Of a DNA stretch of 64,000 bases, positions 40,542 through 56,281 are shown one piece after another. How positions within the stretch are numbered: position 1 is the first letter of the stretch; every line of letters starts with the position of its first letter. Origin of the DNA: Pseudomonas sp. S09G 359. GTDB taxonomy: Bacteria > Pseudomonadota > Gammaproteobacteria > Pseudomonadales > Pseudomonadaceae. The notes under the pieces were generated by a model that was not told where the DNA came from, did not search any database, and was given only the letters and a program-made list of their open reading frames with translations. The DNA is taken from assembly GCF_002843605.1 (NCBI RefSeq), contig NZ_CP025263.1, forward strand, positions 5,795,501-5,859,500. The letters are read 5' to 3'. Made by a program: the position numbers and the translations under genes.

Positions 40542-41014
40542 TCAGATGTGACGAACTTCAACAATCTCGTACTCGATCACGCCGCCAGGGGTCTTCACCG
40601 CCACCACATCACCCTCTTCCTTGGCAATCAAGGCGCGGGCCAGCGGAGATCCAACGGAAATCTTGCCGAGTTTGAAGTCAGCTTCGTCTTCACCCACGAT
40701 GTGGTAGACCACGCTTTCGTCAGTCTCGACGTTGGCGATTTCCACCGTGGTGCCGAAAATCACCTTGCCGGTCTTCGGAATGGTCGTTACATCGATTACC
40801 ACCGAGTTCTGCAGGCGGCCTTCGATATCACGGATCCGCGCCTCGACCATACCTTGCTGCTCGCGAGCAGCGTGGTATTCGGCGTTTTCCTTCAAGTCAC
40901 CCAGCTCGCGGGCCGTACCGATGTCCTGGCTCAGCTTTGGACGTACGACCTTGGTCAGATGGGCGTGCTCCTCTTCCAGGGCCTTGAAGCCCTGGACGGT
41001 CATTGGGTATTTGG

Positions 41015-41018
<4 letters not shown>
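40542..41018 (-). CDS. greA: Transcription elongation factor GreA
   Basis: GreA rescues backtracked RNA polymerase by stimulating transcript cleavage. The 158-residue protein has the N-terminal coiled-coil domain ([16 protein letters not shown], then [17 protein letters not shown] with the acidic tip residues) and the C-terminal FKBP-like domain ([28 protein letters not shown]). Its ATG overlaps the carB stop by 4 nt (ATGA), so it is translated with the car operon. Confidence 0.97.
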
Positions 41019-44236
<3,218 letters not shown>

Positions 44237-44341
44237 GGGTTTGTCACTCAAATCCGCAGGTCAGTCGGCAAGCCGTCTTGAACAATCTTTGAAGAGCCTG
44301 CGGGGGCCACCGACATTCGGGGCCGCCCGCAAGCCGCTCAG

Positions 44342-45478
44342 TCAGCGTCGCTTGGCCATCTCATTGATGAAACGGTCGAACAGCGGCGCTACGTCGTTCG
44401 GGCCCGGGCTTGCTTCAGGGTGGCCCTGGAAGCTGAACGCGCTCTTGTCGGTGCGCTCGATGCCTTGCAGGGAACCGTCGAACAGCGACTTGTGAATGGC
44501 GCGCACGTTGCTCGGCAAAGTCGCTTCATCCACCGCAAAACCGTGGTTCTGGCTGGTGATCATCACAACGCCAGTGTCCAGGTCTTGCACAGGGTGGTTG
44601 GCGCCGTGGTGGCCGTGGCCCATTTTCAGGGTCTTGGCGCCGGAGGCCAGGGCCAGCAACTGGTGGCCCAGGCAGATACCGAATACCGGGATCTCGGTTT
44701 CCAGCACTTCCTTGATGGCCTGGATGGCGTAGTCGCACGGCTCAGGGTCACCCGGGCCGTTGGACAGGAACACGCCGTCCGGTTGCAGGGCCAGTACGTC
44801 GCTCGCCGGAGTTTGCGCCGGTACGACGGTGACGCGGCAGCCGCGCTCAACCAGCATGCGCAGGATGTTGTACTTAACGCCGTAGTCATAAGCGACAACG
44901 TGATAAGGCAACTCGCTGGCTTCGATGGTCGCGTGGCTGTCGGTTTTCAAGTCCCAGACAGTGGAGCGCCACTCGTACTTCTCTTTGACGCTGACAACTT
45001 TCGCCAGGTCCATGCCCTTCAGGCCAGGGAAGCCTTGCGCTGCAGCAATCGCTGCTTCTTCGGAAATATTGTCACCGACCATGATGCAGCCGTTCTGCGA
45101 GCCTTTTTCACGCAGGATGCGCGTGAGGCGGCGCGTATCGATACCAGCGATCGCCACAACGTTGTTGGCTTTCAGGTAATCGGACAGCGACATCGTGTTA
45201 CGCCAGTTGCTCGCAACCAGTGGCAGGTCACGGATGACCAGGCCAGCCGACCAGACACGATCAGACTCGACGTCTTCCGGTGTAGTACCGGTGTTGCCGA
45301 TGTGCGGATAGGTCAGGGTAACGATCTGTTGGGCGTAGGAAGGATCGGTAAGGATTTCCTGATAGCCGGTCATGGCGGTGTTAAACACCACCTCTCCAAC
45401 GGTTTGACCGTCGGCTCCAATGGCTTCGCCGCGAAAAATGCTGCCATCAGCAAGGGCGAGTATGGCTGGCTTAGTCAA
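44342..45478 (-). CDS. carA: Carbamoyl-phosphate synthase small subunit
   Basis: CarA is the glutamine amidotransferase subunit. The 378-residue protein has the N-terminal [15 protein letters not shown] and [17 protein letters not shown], and the class I amidotransferase site [11 protein letters not shown] with the nucleophilic cysteine near 268, plus the downstream His/Glu (HPEASPGP). Start is TTG (reads M) preceded by GGGAGG. A leader with a strong intrinsic terminator and a 40-codon open frame lies directly upstream. Confidence 0.96.
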   Translation of the reverse strand: MTKPAILALADGSIFRGEAIGADGQTVGEVVFNTAMTGYQEILTDPSYAQQIVTLTYPHIGNTGTTPEDVESDRVWSAGLVIRDLPLVASNWRNTMSLSDYLKANNVVAIAGIDTRRLTRILREKGSQNGCIMVGDNISEEAAIAAAQGFPGLKGMDLAKVVSVKEKYEWRSTVWDLKTDSHATIEASELPYHVVAYDYGVKYNILRMLVERGCRVTVVPAQTPASDVLALQPDGVFLSNGPGDPEPCDYAIQAIKEVLETEIPVFGICLGHQLLALASGAKTLKMGHGHHGANHPVQDLDTGVVMITSQNHGFAVDEATLPSNVRAIHKSLFDGSLQGIERTDKSAFSFQGHPEASPGPNDVAPLFDRFINEMAKRR

Positions 45479-45597
45479 GAAGACCTCCCGTAAATAAAGC
45501 CTGAAAGGGCGATCGCAGGTTGTAAAAAAGCGGAGTGACGTATGGACACGTCACCCCGCTTCTTCACTGAATTATTCTGCGCGCTTTTAGTGGACAC
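45475..45597 (-). other. Possible 40-codon leader frame of carA overlapping its start
   Basis: A GTG-initiated frame of 40 codons runs through the terminator hairpin and stops at TGA, sharing bases with the carA TTG start (TTGA). This mirrors the layout of E. coli pyrBI, where a leader frame crosses the attenuator. The GTG lacks a good ribosome site, so translation is unproven; other in-frame GTG codons occur inside the hairpin. Confidence 0.35.
45524..45561 (-). terminator. Intrinsic terminator in the carA leader (candidate attenuator)
   Basis: On the minus strand a 14-bp stem (AAGCGGGGTGACGT pairs with ACGTCACTCCGCTT, one G-U pair) with loop GTCCAT is followed by six T. It lies about 45 bp upstream of carA and downstream of any carA promoter, which suggests control by premature termination. 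Confidence 0.75.
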
Positions 45598-45689
45598 ACT
45601 AAAGCTGTAGCTTACAGAAAAAGGCTTTTTTGGTCCACCGCTAATGAGCCTTAAAGGCAGGAGAATGCGACAGGACGTCGCTTAGCGGG

Positions 45690-45730
45690 TAAAAACGGGG
45701 CCTTAGGATAATCCTGAGGCCCCGTTTTAG
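45690..45730 (-). terminator. Rho-independent terminator of dapB
   Basis: Minus-strand AAAACGGGGCCTCAGGAT pairs with its near-complement over a very short loop and is followed by a T run, 8 bp after the dapB stop. Confidence 0.92.
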
Positions 45731-45737
45731 CTACTGA

Positions 45738-47679
<1,942 letters not shown>

Positions 47680-47996
47680 AAGTCTTTGCACTCTTAAGGA
47701 CGTTCAGCCAGACCCTCCTGAGCCTTGCCAAACTCGTTGAGCCCCAATACAGGCCCGGACCCAACTCACGTCAATTCAACGATCCTGGTCTTTACTACTT
47801 TTAGCCAGGTACCCGGCCAAAAACGCGGTATTTAATGCTCGGAAAGCAGGAGCATCTCCGATCACACCGCCAGCATCCGACGCTTGTCGCATGCTGTAAA
47901 AATTCGCATACCCCAGACACGCCAACGCGGGAGCAAGCTCCCGCGCGGCGACATCCTACCAGTCACCGCTTGATAGCGGTCAACCGGGCGACCAAC
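47680..47996. other. dnaK-dnaJ intergenic region with GCGGGAGC hairpin
   Basis: The gap holds one perfect 8-bp palindromic hairpin (GCGGGAGC-AA-GCTCCCGC, 47927-47944) without a T run, close to the dnaK stop. It resembles half of the window's second REP family. I see no gene or clear promoter in the rest. Confidence 0.5.
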
Positions 47997-49913
<1,917 letters not shown>

Positions 49914-49992
49914 GATTTACTCTCCCGAAACTTGAATTTGGTTGCCGCAGCAGTGGTGGCTAACTGCGGTAGCACTTAAACGCTTGACTTAT

Positions 49993-50020
49993 AGATGGGG
50001 GCTCGGCGACGAATTTCAAG
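49993..50020 (-). promoter_or_regulatory. Sigma-32 (heat-shock) promoter of dnaK
   Basis: Minus-strand CTTGAA, 14 bp, CCCCATCT matches the sigma-32 consensus CTTGAA-N13-15-CCCCATNT in every defined base. The TGA in the -35 element is the grpE stop codon. Confidence 0.88.
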
Positions 50021-50576
50021 CCTGCTCATCAATCGACGGTGAAACCGGTGCAGGCGCCTTGCTCACCACAACCATCGCCGGGCGCAGCAAGCGGCCGTTC
50101 AGCTGATAACCCTTCTGGAACACTTTCAATACGCTGTTAGGCTCCAGGTCATGGCTTTCCTGCATGGCCATGGCTTGGTGATGCTCAGCGTTGAACGGTT
50201 CGCCGCCTTGTGGATCGATGGCTTCCAGCTGATAACGCTTCAGGGTGTCCTGGAACATTTTCAGGGTCAGTTCGATCCCTTCGCGCATCGGGCGGATGTT
50301 TTCGTCGTCCGGGTTGGACAACTCAAGGCCACGCTCCAGGCTGTCGATGATCGGCAGCAAGTCACCGGCAAATTTTTCCAGCCCGAATTTGTGAGCCTTC
50401 TCTACATCCTGCTCGGCACGGCGGCGGACGTTCTGCAGATCGGCGGCAACACGCAAAGACTGGTCCTGCGCAGCAGCCAATTGCTCTTCGAGCACTTGTA
50501 CACGGGTCGCCAGCTCATCACCGGCAGCCGAGTTGGCGTCTGGAGTTTGCGTATCCTGCGTCTGTTCGTCAGCCAT
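50016..50576 (-). CDS. grpE: Nucleotide exchange factor GrpE
   Basis: GrpE releases ADP from DnaK. The 186-residue protein has a long N-terminal coiled coil (about 20-90), [24 protein letters not shown], and the C-terminal signature GVELTLK-like [17 protein letters not shown] followed by the beta domain with [21 protein letters not shown]. Gene order grpE-dnaK-dnaJ is the standard heat-shock cluster. It has its own sigma-32 promoter. Confidence 0.97.
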   Translation of the reverse strand: MADEQTQDTQTPDANSAAGDELATRVQVLEEQLAAAQDQSLRVAADLQNVRRRAEQDVEKAHKFGLEKFAGDLLPIIDSLERGLELSNPDDENIRPMREGIELTLKMFQDTLKRYQLEAIDPQGGEPFNAEHHQAMAMQESHDLEPNSVLKVFQKGYQLNGRLLRPAMVVVSKAPAPVSPSIDEQA

Positions 50577-50629
50577 AGATTTCTCCTTTCAAAATCATGC
50601 GCGAACTCAACTCGCGCTTCTGTTCCGGT

Positions 50630-50657
50630 ATATGGGGCCACAATTTCAGGGTTCAAG
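50630..50657 (-). promoter_or_regulatory. Sigma-32 (heat-shock) promoter of grpE
   Basis: Minus-strand CTTGAA, 14 bp, CCCCATAT is a complete match to the heat-shock consensus, about 54 bp before the grpE start. Confidence 0.9.
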
Positions 50658-50768
50658 GGCGCAGGCGTTACCAAAAGTCTCTCTGTGATCTGGATCAATT
50701 CCTGCGCGGTCATTCCTTGTCGCGCTAAAAAAAGCCTCGAATCAAGCAAATCGAGCTAAGCATCAGGA

Positions 50769-50798
50769 TTGTCAGCCCGGAACTAAACACTGTATAAA
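50769..50798 (+). promoter_or_regulatory. Sigma-70 promoter of recN
   Basis: TTGTCA, 18 bp, TATAAA upstream of recN. The -10 element lies inside the LexA box. Confidence 0.65.
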
Positions 50799-50805
50799 TA
50801 ACCAG
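50790..50805. promoter_or_regulatory. LexA (SOS) box of recN
   Basis: CTGTATAAATAACCAG fits CTG-N10-CAG with the AT-rich centre of a LexA operator, overlaps the -10 of recN and lies 25 bp before its ATG. recN is a classic SOS gene. Confidence 0.85.
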
Positions 50806-50829
50806 ACCTAAAGCCTGGGAGCGACCTTC

Positions 50830-52503
50830 ATGCTCGTGCACCTGTCCGTACATAACTACGCCATCGTTGAACACCTGGATCTTGAACTGGATCGCGGGAT
50901 GAGCGTAATCACAGGCGAAACCGGCGCCGGCAAGTCGATCATGCTCGATGCCCTCGGCTTGACCCTGGGCGACCGCGCCGACAGCGGTGTGGTACGCCCC
51001 GGCGCGGACAAGGCCGACATTCTGGCCACCTTCGACCTGGCGGACATCCCTGAAGCCGAAGCCTGGCTGGCCGAGCGCGACCTGAATAATGAAGGGCCGT
51101 GCATCCTGCGCCGGGTGATCACCGCCGAAGGGCGCTCGCGCGGCTATATCAATGGCACCCCCTGCCCCCTGGGCGACTTGAAGGCCCTGGGCGAGCTGCT
51201 GATCGATATCCACAGCCAGCATGAACACCAATCCCTGCTGAAAACCGATACCCACCGCCGCCTACTCGACGAATACGCCGGTGCCACCGACCTTGCACGC
51301 CAAGTACAGCTGGCCGCTCAACGCTGGCGCCAGACCCGCCAGGAGCTGGAGCGACTCTCCAACTCCGGCGACGAGCAGCGCGCTCGCCACCAACTGCTCA
51401 GCTATCAGCTTGAAGAGCTGGAAAGCCTGGCCCTCGGCGAGACCGAGCTGGAACAACTCGAGCAGGAGCACAAGAACCTCACCAACGCCGAAACCTTGCT
51501 GGCTATCTGCCGCCAGGTGGTGGAGCAATGCAGCGAGAGCGACTCGGGCAATGTGCTTAACGCGCTTACGGCCAGCCTCAACCGCCTGTCCAGCGTGAAC
51601 AACGCGTCAGGCTCACTGAGCGAAGCCACCACCCTGCTCACCAGCGCGCAGATCCAGGTAGAAGAAGCCGTTGGCGAGCTGAATCGCTTCCTGGACCACT
51701 TCGACGCCGACCCCTCGCGCCTGCAAGAAATCGAAGAACGCCTGGACACCATCTATACCCTGGCGCGCAAACACCGAATTCAGCCCACCGAAGTGGCAAC
51801 GATGCAGCAAAAGCTGCTGGATGAAATCGAAACCCTGAATGCCAACGACGAATCCATCGAGCGCCTGGGTGATGAACTCGCCTCGTTCGCTCGCCACTAT
51901 CAAGAGAAGGCCCGCGAACTGAGCGACCTGCGCCAGCAAGCCGCCACCGGCCTGGCGACTGCCGTGGAGCTGGAGATTCAGCGCCTGGGCATGCCGGGCG
52001 GGCGCTTCACCATTGAACTGCGCGCCAACGCCAGCAATGAACTGCAACCCCATGGCCTGGAACAGGTAGAGCTGCTGGTCAGCGCCAACCCCGGGCAGCC
52101 GCTCAAGGCGTTGGCTAAAGTGGCCTCCGGCGGCGAGCTGTCACGCATCAGCCTGGCAATCCAGGTCATCACCGCGCAAACCTCGCGAGTGCCGACGCTG
52201 GTGTTTGACGAAGTGGACGTAGGTATTGGCGGGCCAACCGCAGAAATTGTTGGCCAGTTGTTGCGCCGCCTGGGGGACAGAGGCCAGGTGCTTACCGTGA
52301 CCCACTTGCCGCAAGTGGCGGCACAAGGGCATCAGCACCTGTTCGTGCACAAGGTGCGAGGCAGCGATGCTACACACACGGCCGTGTCCAAGCTGAACAA
52401 GTCGGAGCGCGTGGAAGAAGTGGCGCGCATGCTCGGCGGTATCGATCTGACCAAAGAGTCTCTGGCCCACGCAAAGAAAATGGTCGTGGCCGCCAAGGCC
52501 TAG
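50830..52503 (+). CDS. recN: DNA repair protein RecN
   Basis: RecN is an SMC-like ATPase used in double-strand break repair. The 557-residue protein has Walker A GETGAGKS (29-36) near the N-terminus, long coiled-coil arms (about 150-370), the ABC signature ASGGELSRISLA (near 435) and Walker B VFDEVDVGIGG (near 458). An SOS box controls it. It stands between the divergent grpE and convergent fur. Confidence 0.96.
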   Translation: MLVHLSVHNYAIVEHLDLELDRGMSVITGETGAGKSIMLDALGLTLGDRADSGVVRPGADKADILATFDLADIPEAEAWLAERDLNNEGPCILRRVITAEGRSRGYINGTPCPLGDLKALGELLIDIHSQHEHQSLLKTDTHRRLLDEYAGATDLARQVQLAAQRWRQTRQELERLSNSGDEQRARHQLLSYQLEELESLALGETELEQLEQEHKNLTNAETLLAICRQVVEQCSESDSGNVLNALTASLNRLSSVNNASGSLSEATTLLTSAQIQVEEAVGELNRFLDHFDADPSRLQEIEERLDTIYTLARKHRIQPTEVATMQQKLLDEIETLNANDESIERLGDELASFARHYQEKARELSDLRQQAATGLATAVELEIQRLGMPGGRFTIELRANASNELQPHGLEQVELLVSANPGQPLKALAKVASGGELSRISLAIQVITAQTSRVPTLVFDEVDVGIGGPTAEIVGQLLRRLGDRGQVLTVTHLPQVAAQGHQHLFVHKVRGSDATHTAVSKLNKSERVEEVARMLGGIDLTKESLAHAKKMVVAAKA

Positions 52504-52531
52504 GCCGACAATTTCCTTCTTATAGAAAGCA

Positions 52532-52557
52532 CGAAGGCGACCCTAGGGTCGCCTTCG
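52532..52557. terminator. Bidirectional hairpin between recN and fur
   Basis: A perfect palindrome CGAAGGCGACCC/GGGTCGCCTTCG with a 2-nt centre lies between the convergent recN and fur stops. No long T run is present on either side. Confidence 0.6.
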
Positions 52558-52588
52558 ATCGTTTCGCAGAGGGAATCTGCGTCGATTT

Positions 52589-52993
52589 TTACTTTTTCTT
52601 ACGGATGTACAACACAAGATTGTGGTCAACCAAATCGAAGCCATGCTCCTCAGCAATCTTGTGCTGCAGCGCTTCGATTTCAGGACTGGTGAACTCGATA
52701 ACCTCATTGGTATCCAGGTCAACCATATGGTCGTGATGACCACCGTCAGCCAATTCGAACACTGCATGACCGCCGTCGAAATTATGACGAACCACCAGCC
52801 CTGCGGCTTCAAACTGGGTCAGCACACGGTAAACCGTGGCCAGGCCAACGTCCTCGTTAGACTCCATCAGCGCCTTGTAAACATCCTCGGCACTCATGTG
52901 GCGCTGCTCAGCAGAATCGAGCATTTGTAGAATCTTGACTCGTGGCAGAGTCACTTTAAGACCGGCTTTGCGTAGTTCGCTATTTTCAACCAT
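52589..52993 (-). CDS. fur: Ferric uptake regulator Fur
   Basis: Fur represses iron-uptake genes when loaded with Fe(II). The 134-residue length, from MVENSELRKAGLKVTLPR, is standard. The winged helix includes EDVGLATVYRVLTQFE; the metal site region is GGHHDHMVDLD (near 85-94). The CxxC pair of E. coli Fur is absent, as is usual in Pseudomonas. Longer in-frame starts upstream are rejected on family grounds. It is divergent from bamE with 98 bp between. Confidence 0.97.
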   Translation of the reverse strand: MVENSELRKAGLKVTLPRVKILQMLDSAEQRHMSAEDVYKALMESNEDVGLATVYRVLTQFEAAGLVVRHNFDGGHAVFELADGGHHDHMVDLDTNEVIEFTSPEIEALQHKIAEEHGFDLVDHNLVLYIRKKK

Positions 52994-53091
52994 GGTTAGC
53001 TTTCTCGCGGATGCTGCTTCGCAGCTTCTCTTAATACGGGTATGATCGGCGTTTACGTTGTCCCAGCCAAGATAGTGGAAGTCGCCCACCG

Positions 53092-53619
53092 ATGCAAAAC
53101 ACCAAGCTCTTGCTAACCAGTTTCACCTTTGTGGGACTGCTCGCACTCGCCGGTTGTTCATTCCCCGGGGTTTACAAAATCGACATCCAGCAGGGCAATG
53201 TCGTCACGCAGGACATGATAGACCAGTTACGCCCGGGAATGACCCGACGGCAAGTACGGTTTATCATGGGCAACCCCCTGCTGACCGACACTTTCCACGC
53301 CGATCGCTGGGATTATCTCTACAGCCTGCAGCCTGGTGGCGGTGAACGCCAGCAGGAACGCGTCAGCGTCATCTTTAATGGCAATGACCAGCTTGTCAGC
53401 CTGTCCGGTGACTTCATGCCCGGTGTAAGCCGTGATGAAGCCTTGCTCGGCAAGGACAACGGCACCAACGTGACTGCGCCTGCGCAGGACGCCGAGAAGC
53501 CGAAGTCCGAAGTACCGGCCAAGCCAGGCTCCTTGCTGGACAAGATCCAGAAAGACGTCGACGGCGTAGAAACCGTACCCGTCCCGACGCCACAGCCTCT
53601 GGACACCAGCCCGCAGTAA
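53092..53619 (+). CDS. bamE: Outer-membrane assembly lipoprotein BamE (OmlA)
   Basis: BamE is a lipoprotein of the BAM complex that inserts outer-membrane beta-barrels. The 175-residue precursor has a signal peptide with lipobox LAGC (Cys22), then [14 protein letters not shown], the core [19 protein letters not shown] and DRWDYLYSL. The C-terminal 55 residues are a Pro/Lys-rich extension (called OmlA in Pseudomonas). The fur-omlA arrangement is conserved in this genus. Confidence 0.95.
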   Translation: MQNTKLLLTSFTFVGLLALAGCSFPGVYKIDIQQGNVVTQDMIDQLRPGMTRRQVRFIMGNPLLTDTFHADRWDYLYSLQPGGGERQQERVSVIFNGNDQLVSLSGDFMPGVSRDEALLGKDNGTNVTAPAQDAEKPKSEVPAKPGSLLDKIQKDVDGVETVPVPTPQPLDTSPQ

Positions 53620-53635
53620 GCTTGCGGCGCTCAAT

Positions 53636-53660
53636 AAAAAACCCGGCATGCCGGGTTTTT
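53636..53660. terminator. Bidirectional terminator between bamE and rnfH
   Basis: AAAAACCCGGCATGCCGGGTTTTTT, a symmetric hairpin with T runs on both strands, 17 bp after bamE. Confidence 0.9.
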
Positions 53661-53684
53661 TATCGCCTGCTACAAAGCGGCTTT

Positions 53685-53819
53685 TGTGGCGAGCGGGCTT
53701 GCCCGCGCTGGGCTGCGAAGCGGCCCCAAATATAAGACCACTGCGGCGTGTCATTCAGCTAGAGGCGCGTGGTTTTGGGGTGGCTTCGCCACCCAACGCG
53801 GGCAAGCCCGCTCGCCACA
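53685..53819. repeat. REPIN, arms TGTGGCGAGCGGGCTTGCCCGCG
   Basis: A 135-bp element with inverted REP arms (TGTGGCGAGCGGGCTTGCCC and complement) around an inner region that also contains GGGTGGCTTCGCCACCC. It fills most of the 229-bp gap between the convergent bamE and rnfH genes. Confidence 0.88.
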
Positions 53820-53848
53820 GAGGGGGGGATGCCTGCTATTGGGCAGGC

Positions 53849-54151
53849 CTATGAACTCTGCTGTTTGGCCAGGGCCGCCTTGGCCGCACGCAACCTGCGC
53901 ACTTCTTTAGGATCTGCCAGCAGGGGCCGGTAAATCTCAATACGATCACCCGCCTGTGCTGCACGCACCTCGGGGTCCGCAACCACCTTACCGAATATCC
54001 CCAAGGGGCAATCAGCCAGGTCCAGCGCCGGGAACTGCGCCGCAATACCGCAAGCCTGCACCGCCGCCCGCAAGCTGGTGCCCGCCGGCACCGTCACCGC
54101 CAACAGAACCTGACGGTCTTCGGCGGCATACACCACTTCTATATCAACCAT
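53849..54151 (-). CDS. rnfH: RnfH family ubiquitin-like protein
   Basis: The 100-residue protein, from [16 protein letters not shown], is a beta-grasp ubiquitin-like protein of the RnfH family, with GIFGKVVADPEVRAAQAGDRIE and the conserved EIYRPLLADPKEVRR near residues 79-93. It is often encoded next to ratA; its biochemical role is not established. It overlaps the ratA stop by 8 nt. Confidence 0.92.
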   Translation of the reverse strand: MVDIEVVYAAEDRQVLLAVTVPAGTSLRAAVQACGIAAQFPALDLADCPLGIFGKVVADPEVRAAQAGDRIEIYRPLLADPKEVRRLRAAKAALAKQQSS

Positions 54152-54578
54152 GCAGCTGCTTGGCGCGCTGGCAGAACGCATCCACCAAGGTATTGGCCGC
54201 CTGATTGAACAAAGGCCCCAACGTCGCGCGAACAATCGGCCCGGCGTAATCAAACGAAAGATCCAGGCTGATCTTGCACGCCTTGTCAGTCAGCGCCTTG
54301 AATACCCACACGCCATGCAACTGGGTAAAGGGCCCTTCCTCAAGATTCATTTCGATGGATTTGCCAGGCACCAGCACATTGCGCGTAACAAAGTGCTGGC
54401 TAAGCCCACCCTTCGCCACCCCAACACGGGCGACCATATGCTCATCACTGCCCTCCAGCACTTCGGCCGCTGAACACCACGGCAAGAATTCCGGGTAACG
54501 CGCCACGTCGTTGACCAGGTCATAGAGCGCCTGTGCCGGATAGGGCAGCAGCGCCGAACGTTGAATATGCGTCGTCAT
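54144..54578 (-). CDS. ratA: RatA/Coq10-family START-domain protein
   Basis: The 144-residue protein is a polyketide-cyclase/START-like domain: [25 protein letters not shown] near 13-38 and the C-terminal amphipathic helix [19 protein letters not shown]. coli RatA was proposed to block 70S formation with RnfH (RatB) as partner, while related Coq10 proteins bind ubiquinone; the second role is at least as likely. It is divergent from smpB with 166 bp between. Confidence 0.9.
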   Translation of the reverse strand: MTTHIQRSALLPYPAQALYDLVNDVARYPEFLPWCSAAEVLEGSDEHMVARVGVAKGGLSQHFVTRNVLVPGKSIEMNLEEGPFTQLHGVWVFKALTDKACKISLDLSFDYAGPIVRATLGPLFNQAANTLVDAFCQRAKQLHG

Positions 54579-54744
54579 GTGTGCGTTATTTCCACCGCTG
54601 AGGCAAACATCGCGAAAGAACAGCCCGATCCGCGAAAGAAAAAAACCAAAGAACTGCCCGCATTGTCCGGGATTCGTCCAACACGCTCAAGCACGCAGGT
54701 TGACCGTAGCCGACACGCTCGCAACTCCCTATAATGCCGCCCCT

Positions 54745-55227
54745 ATGGCTAAACAAAAGAAACACCCCACAGGGACCATCGCGCAAAATAAAAAGGCGCG
54801 ACACGATTACTTCATCGAACATCGTTTCGAGGCTGGTCTGGTCCTGGCCGGCTGGGAAGTAAAAAGTCTGCGCGCCAGCAAGCTGCAACTGGTCGACAGC
54901 TATGTGCTGCTCAAGGATGGCGAGGCGTGGCTGCTCGGCAGTCATATCACCCCGCTGACCACCGCGAGCACCCACGTGATTGCCGACCCGGTGCGCACGC
55001 GCAAGCTGTTGCTCAATGCCCGCGAACTGGAAAAGCTCGCCCAAGCGGTGCAGCAGAAAGGCTATGCCTGCGTCTGCCTGTCCTGGTATTGGAGCAAGCA
55101 CCTGGTCAAGTGCGAGATTGCCCTGGGCAAGGGTAAGAAGGAATACGACAAGCGTGATACCGAGCGTGAGCGTGATTCCAACCGAGAACTGCATCGCGCC
55201 GTACGCAACAAGGGCAAGGAAGAGTAA
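54745..55227 (+). CDS. smpB: SsrA-binding protein SmpB
   Basis: SmpB brings tmRNA to stalled ribosomes. With the ATG at 54745 it is 160 residues, the expected length: [30 protein letters not shown] near the start, HITPLTTAS, and a basic C-terminal tail ([18 protein letters not shown]). Its partner ssrA lies about 6 kb downstream in the same window. TATAAT at 54731 is close to the start and may be a -10 element. Confidence 0.97.
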   Translation: MAKQKKHPTGTIAQNKKARHDYFIEHRFEAGLVLAGWEVKSLRASKLQLVDSYVLLKDGEAWLLGSHITPLTTASTHVIADPVRTRKLLLNARELEKLAQAVQQKGYACVCLSWYWSKHLVKCEIALGKGKKEYDKRDTERERDSNRELHRAVRNKGKEE

Positions 55228-55262
55228 TCCTTGCAGCGGTGTAGCCTCGGGCCCGCCCCCGG

Positions 55263-56030
55263 CTACATCCCCTTGCGCCGCTCCGCACGCGCCACGCGCT
55301 GAACCTCCTGACGCACCTCTTCCAACACTTCCTGCACATACAGCAGGTGACGCGTTGAAACGTCCCGTGCCTGCTCGGCACGCCCTTCGATAATCGCCAG
55401 GTACAGATCCCGGTGCTGGCTGATCAGCATGTCGCGGGTTTCCGTGCGCTGCTGGTACATGCCGCCGATGTTGGTCACTACGTTGCGTTTAAGCAGATCG
55501 AACAGCCCGCGAATCGTGTGCAATAACACCGCGTTATGGCTGGCTTCAGCAATCGCCAAGTGAAACCTTGCATCCGCAGCCCCCTCCTCCGCCCGACTGA
55601 CGTCATCGGCGCGGGTGTAGCAATCCTGTAGCGCCTCAAATGCAGCGGTGAGCCGCTCGCGGTCAACCTCAGTCGCACGCAAGGCTGCGTAATAAGCACA
55701 AGAGGCTTCTAACGTCTGACGAAACTCCAGCAGATCACGCTGTGCTTCGGGGTTGTTTTCCAACAGATGCAGGAGCGGATCGCTGAAGGTCGAGCCCAGG
55801 GAGTCCGCGACATAATTGCCACCCCCCTGACGACTCACCAACAAGCCCTTGGCCGCCAGCTTCTGGATCGCCTCCCGCAAAGACGGGCGCGACACGCCAA
55901 ATTGCTCGGCCAACGCGCGCTCGGCCGGCAAGCGCTCGCCTGACTTCAGCGTGCCCTCAAGGATCATGCCCTCAAGCTGCTCGACAATATCGTCAGACAA
56001 ACGGCGCTGACGCACCTGATCAAACCCCAT
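55263..56030 (-). CDS. lldR: Lactate-responsive GntR/FadR-family regulator LldR
   Basis: The 255-residue regulator has the GntR winged helix (SDDIVEQLEGMILEGTLKSGERLPAERALAEQFGVSRPSLREAIQKL, read in pieces, about 10-62) and a FadR-type C-terminal ligand domain (FCD) with metal-site histidines in ARFHLAIAEASHN and H-x-LY regions. The divergent position to lldP and the operator at 56224 identify it as LldR, a repressor released by lactate. Confidence 0.92.
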   Translation of the reverse strand: MGFDQVRQRRLSDDIVEQLEGMILEGTLKSGERLPAERALAEQFGVSRPSLREAIQKLAAKGLLVSRQGGGNYVADSLGSTFSDPLLHLLENNPEAQRDLLEFRQTLEASCAYYAALRATEVDRERLTAAFEALQDCYTRADDVSRAEEGAADARFHLAIAEASHNAVLLHTIRGLFDLLKRNVVTNIGGMYQQRTETRDMLISQHRDLYLAIIEGRAEQARDVSTRHLLYVQEVLEEVRQEVQRVARAERRKGM

Positions 56031-56176
56031 AACTCACTCTCCACCATCCCGACCACTCGCCGGGCCCTCTATTCTGGCCTATCGCCGCGCTTGCAGCACC
56101 TATCAGAACACCTTCGATTTACCCGCTCAGATCGCCTGCCACGCCAACCTACGACCAAAGTTTCGCAAGCGGCAAA

Positions 56177-56204
56177 TTGACACACCGGCCCCAAGCCTTT
56201 TAAC
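56177..56204 (+). promoter_or_regulatory. Candidate sigma-70 promoter of lldP
   Basis: TTGACA, 16 bp, TTTAAC. The predicted start near 56212 lies just upstream of the LldR operator, so bound LldR would block elongation. Confidence 0.5.
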
Positions 56205-56223
56205 CTAGCCGACAGCGATTGTA

Positions 56224-56240
56224 AATTGGTATTACCAATT
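56224..56240. promoter_or_regulatory. LldR operator
   Basis: AATTGGTATTACCAATT is a perfect 17-bp palindrome and matches the TTGGTnnnACCAA form of LldR operators. It lies 42 bp before the lldP ATG. No second copy is seen in the 251-bp lldR-lldP gap. Confidence 0.85.
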
Positions 56241-56281
56241 ATCCAAGCTGACCAAACAACAACAATCAGGGGCCACCCCAT

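Noticed and set aside
54144..54578. ratA-rnfH as a toxin-antitoxin defence system
   Set aside because: Despite the toxin label in some annotations, this is a conserved core pair next to smpB in gammaproteobacteria; the START-like protein fits a Coq10-type quinone role as well.
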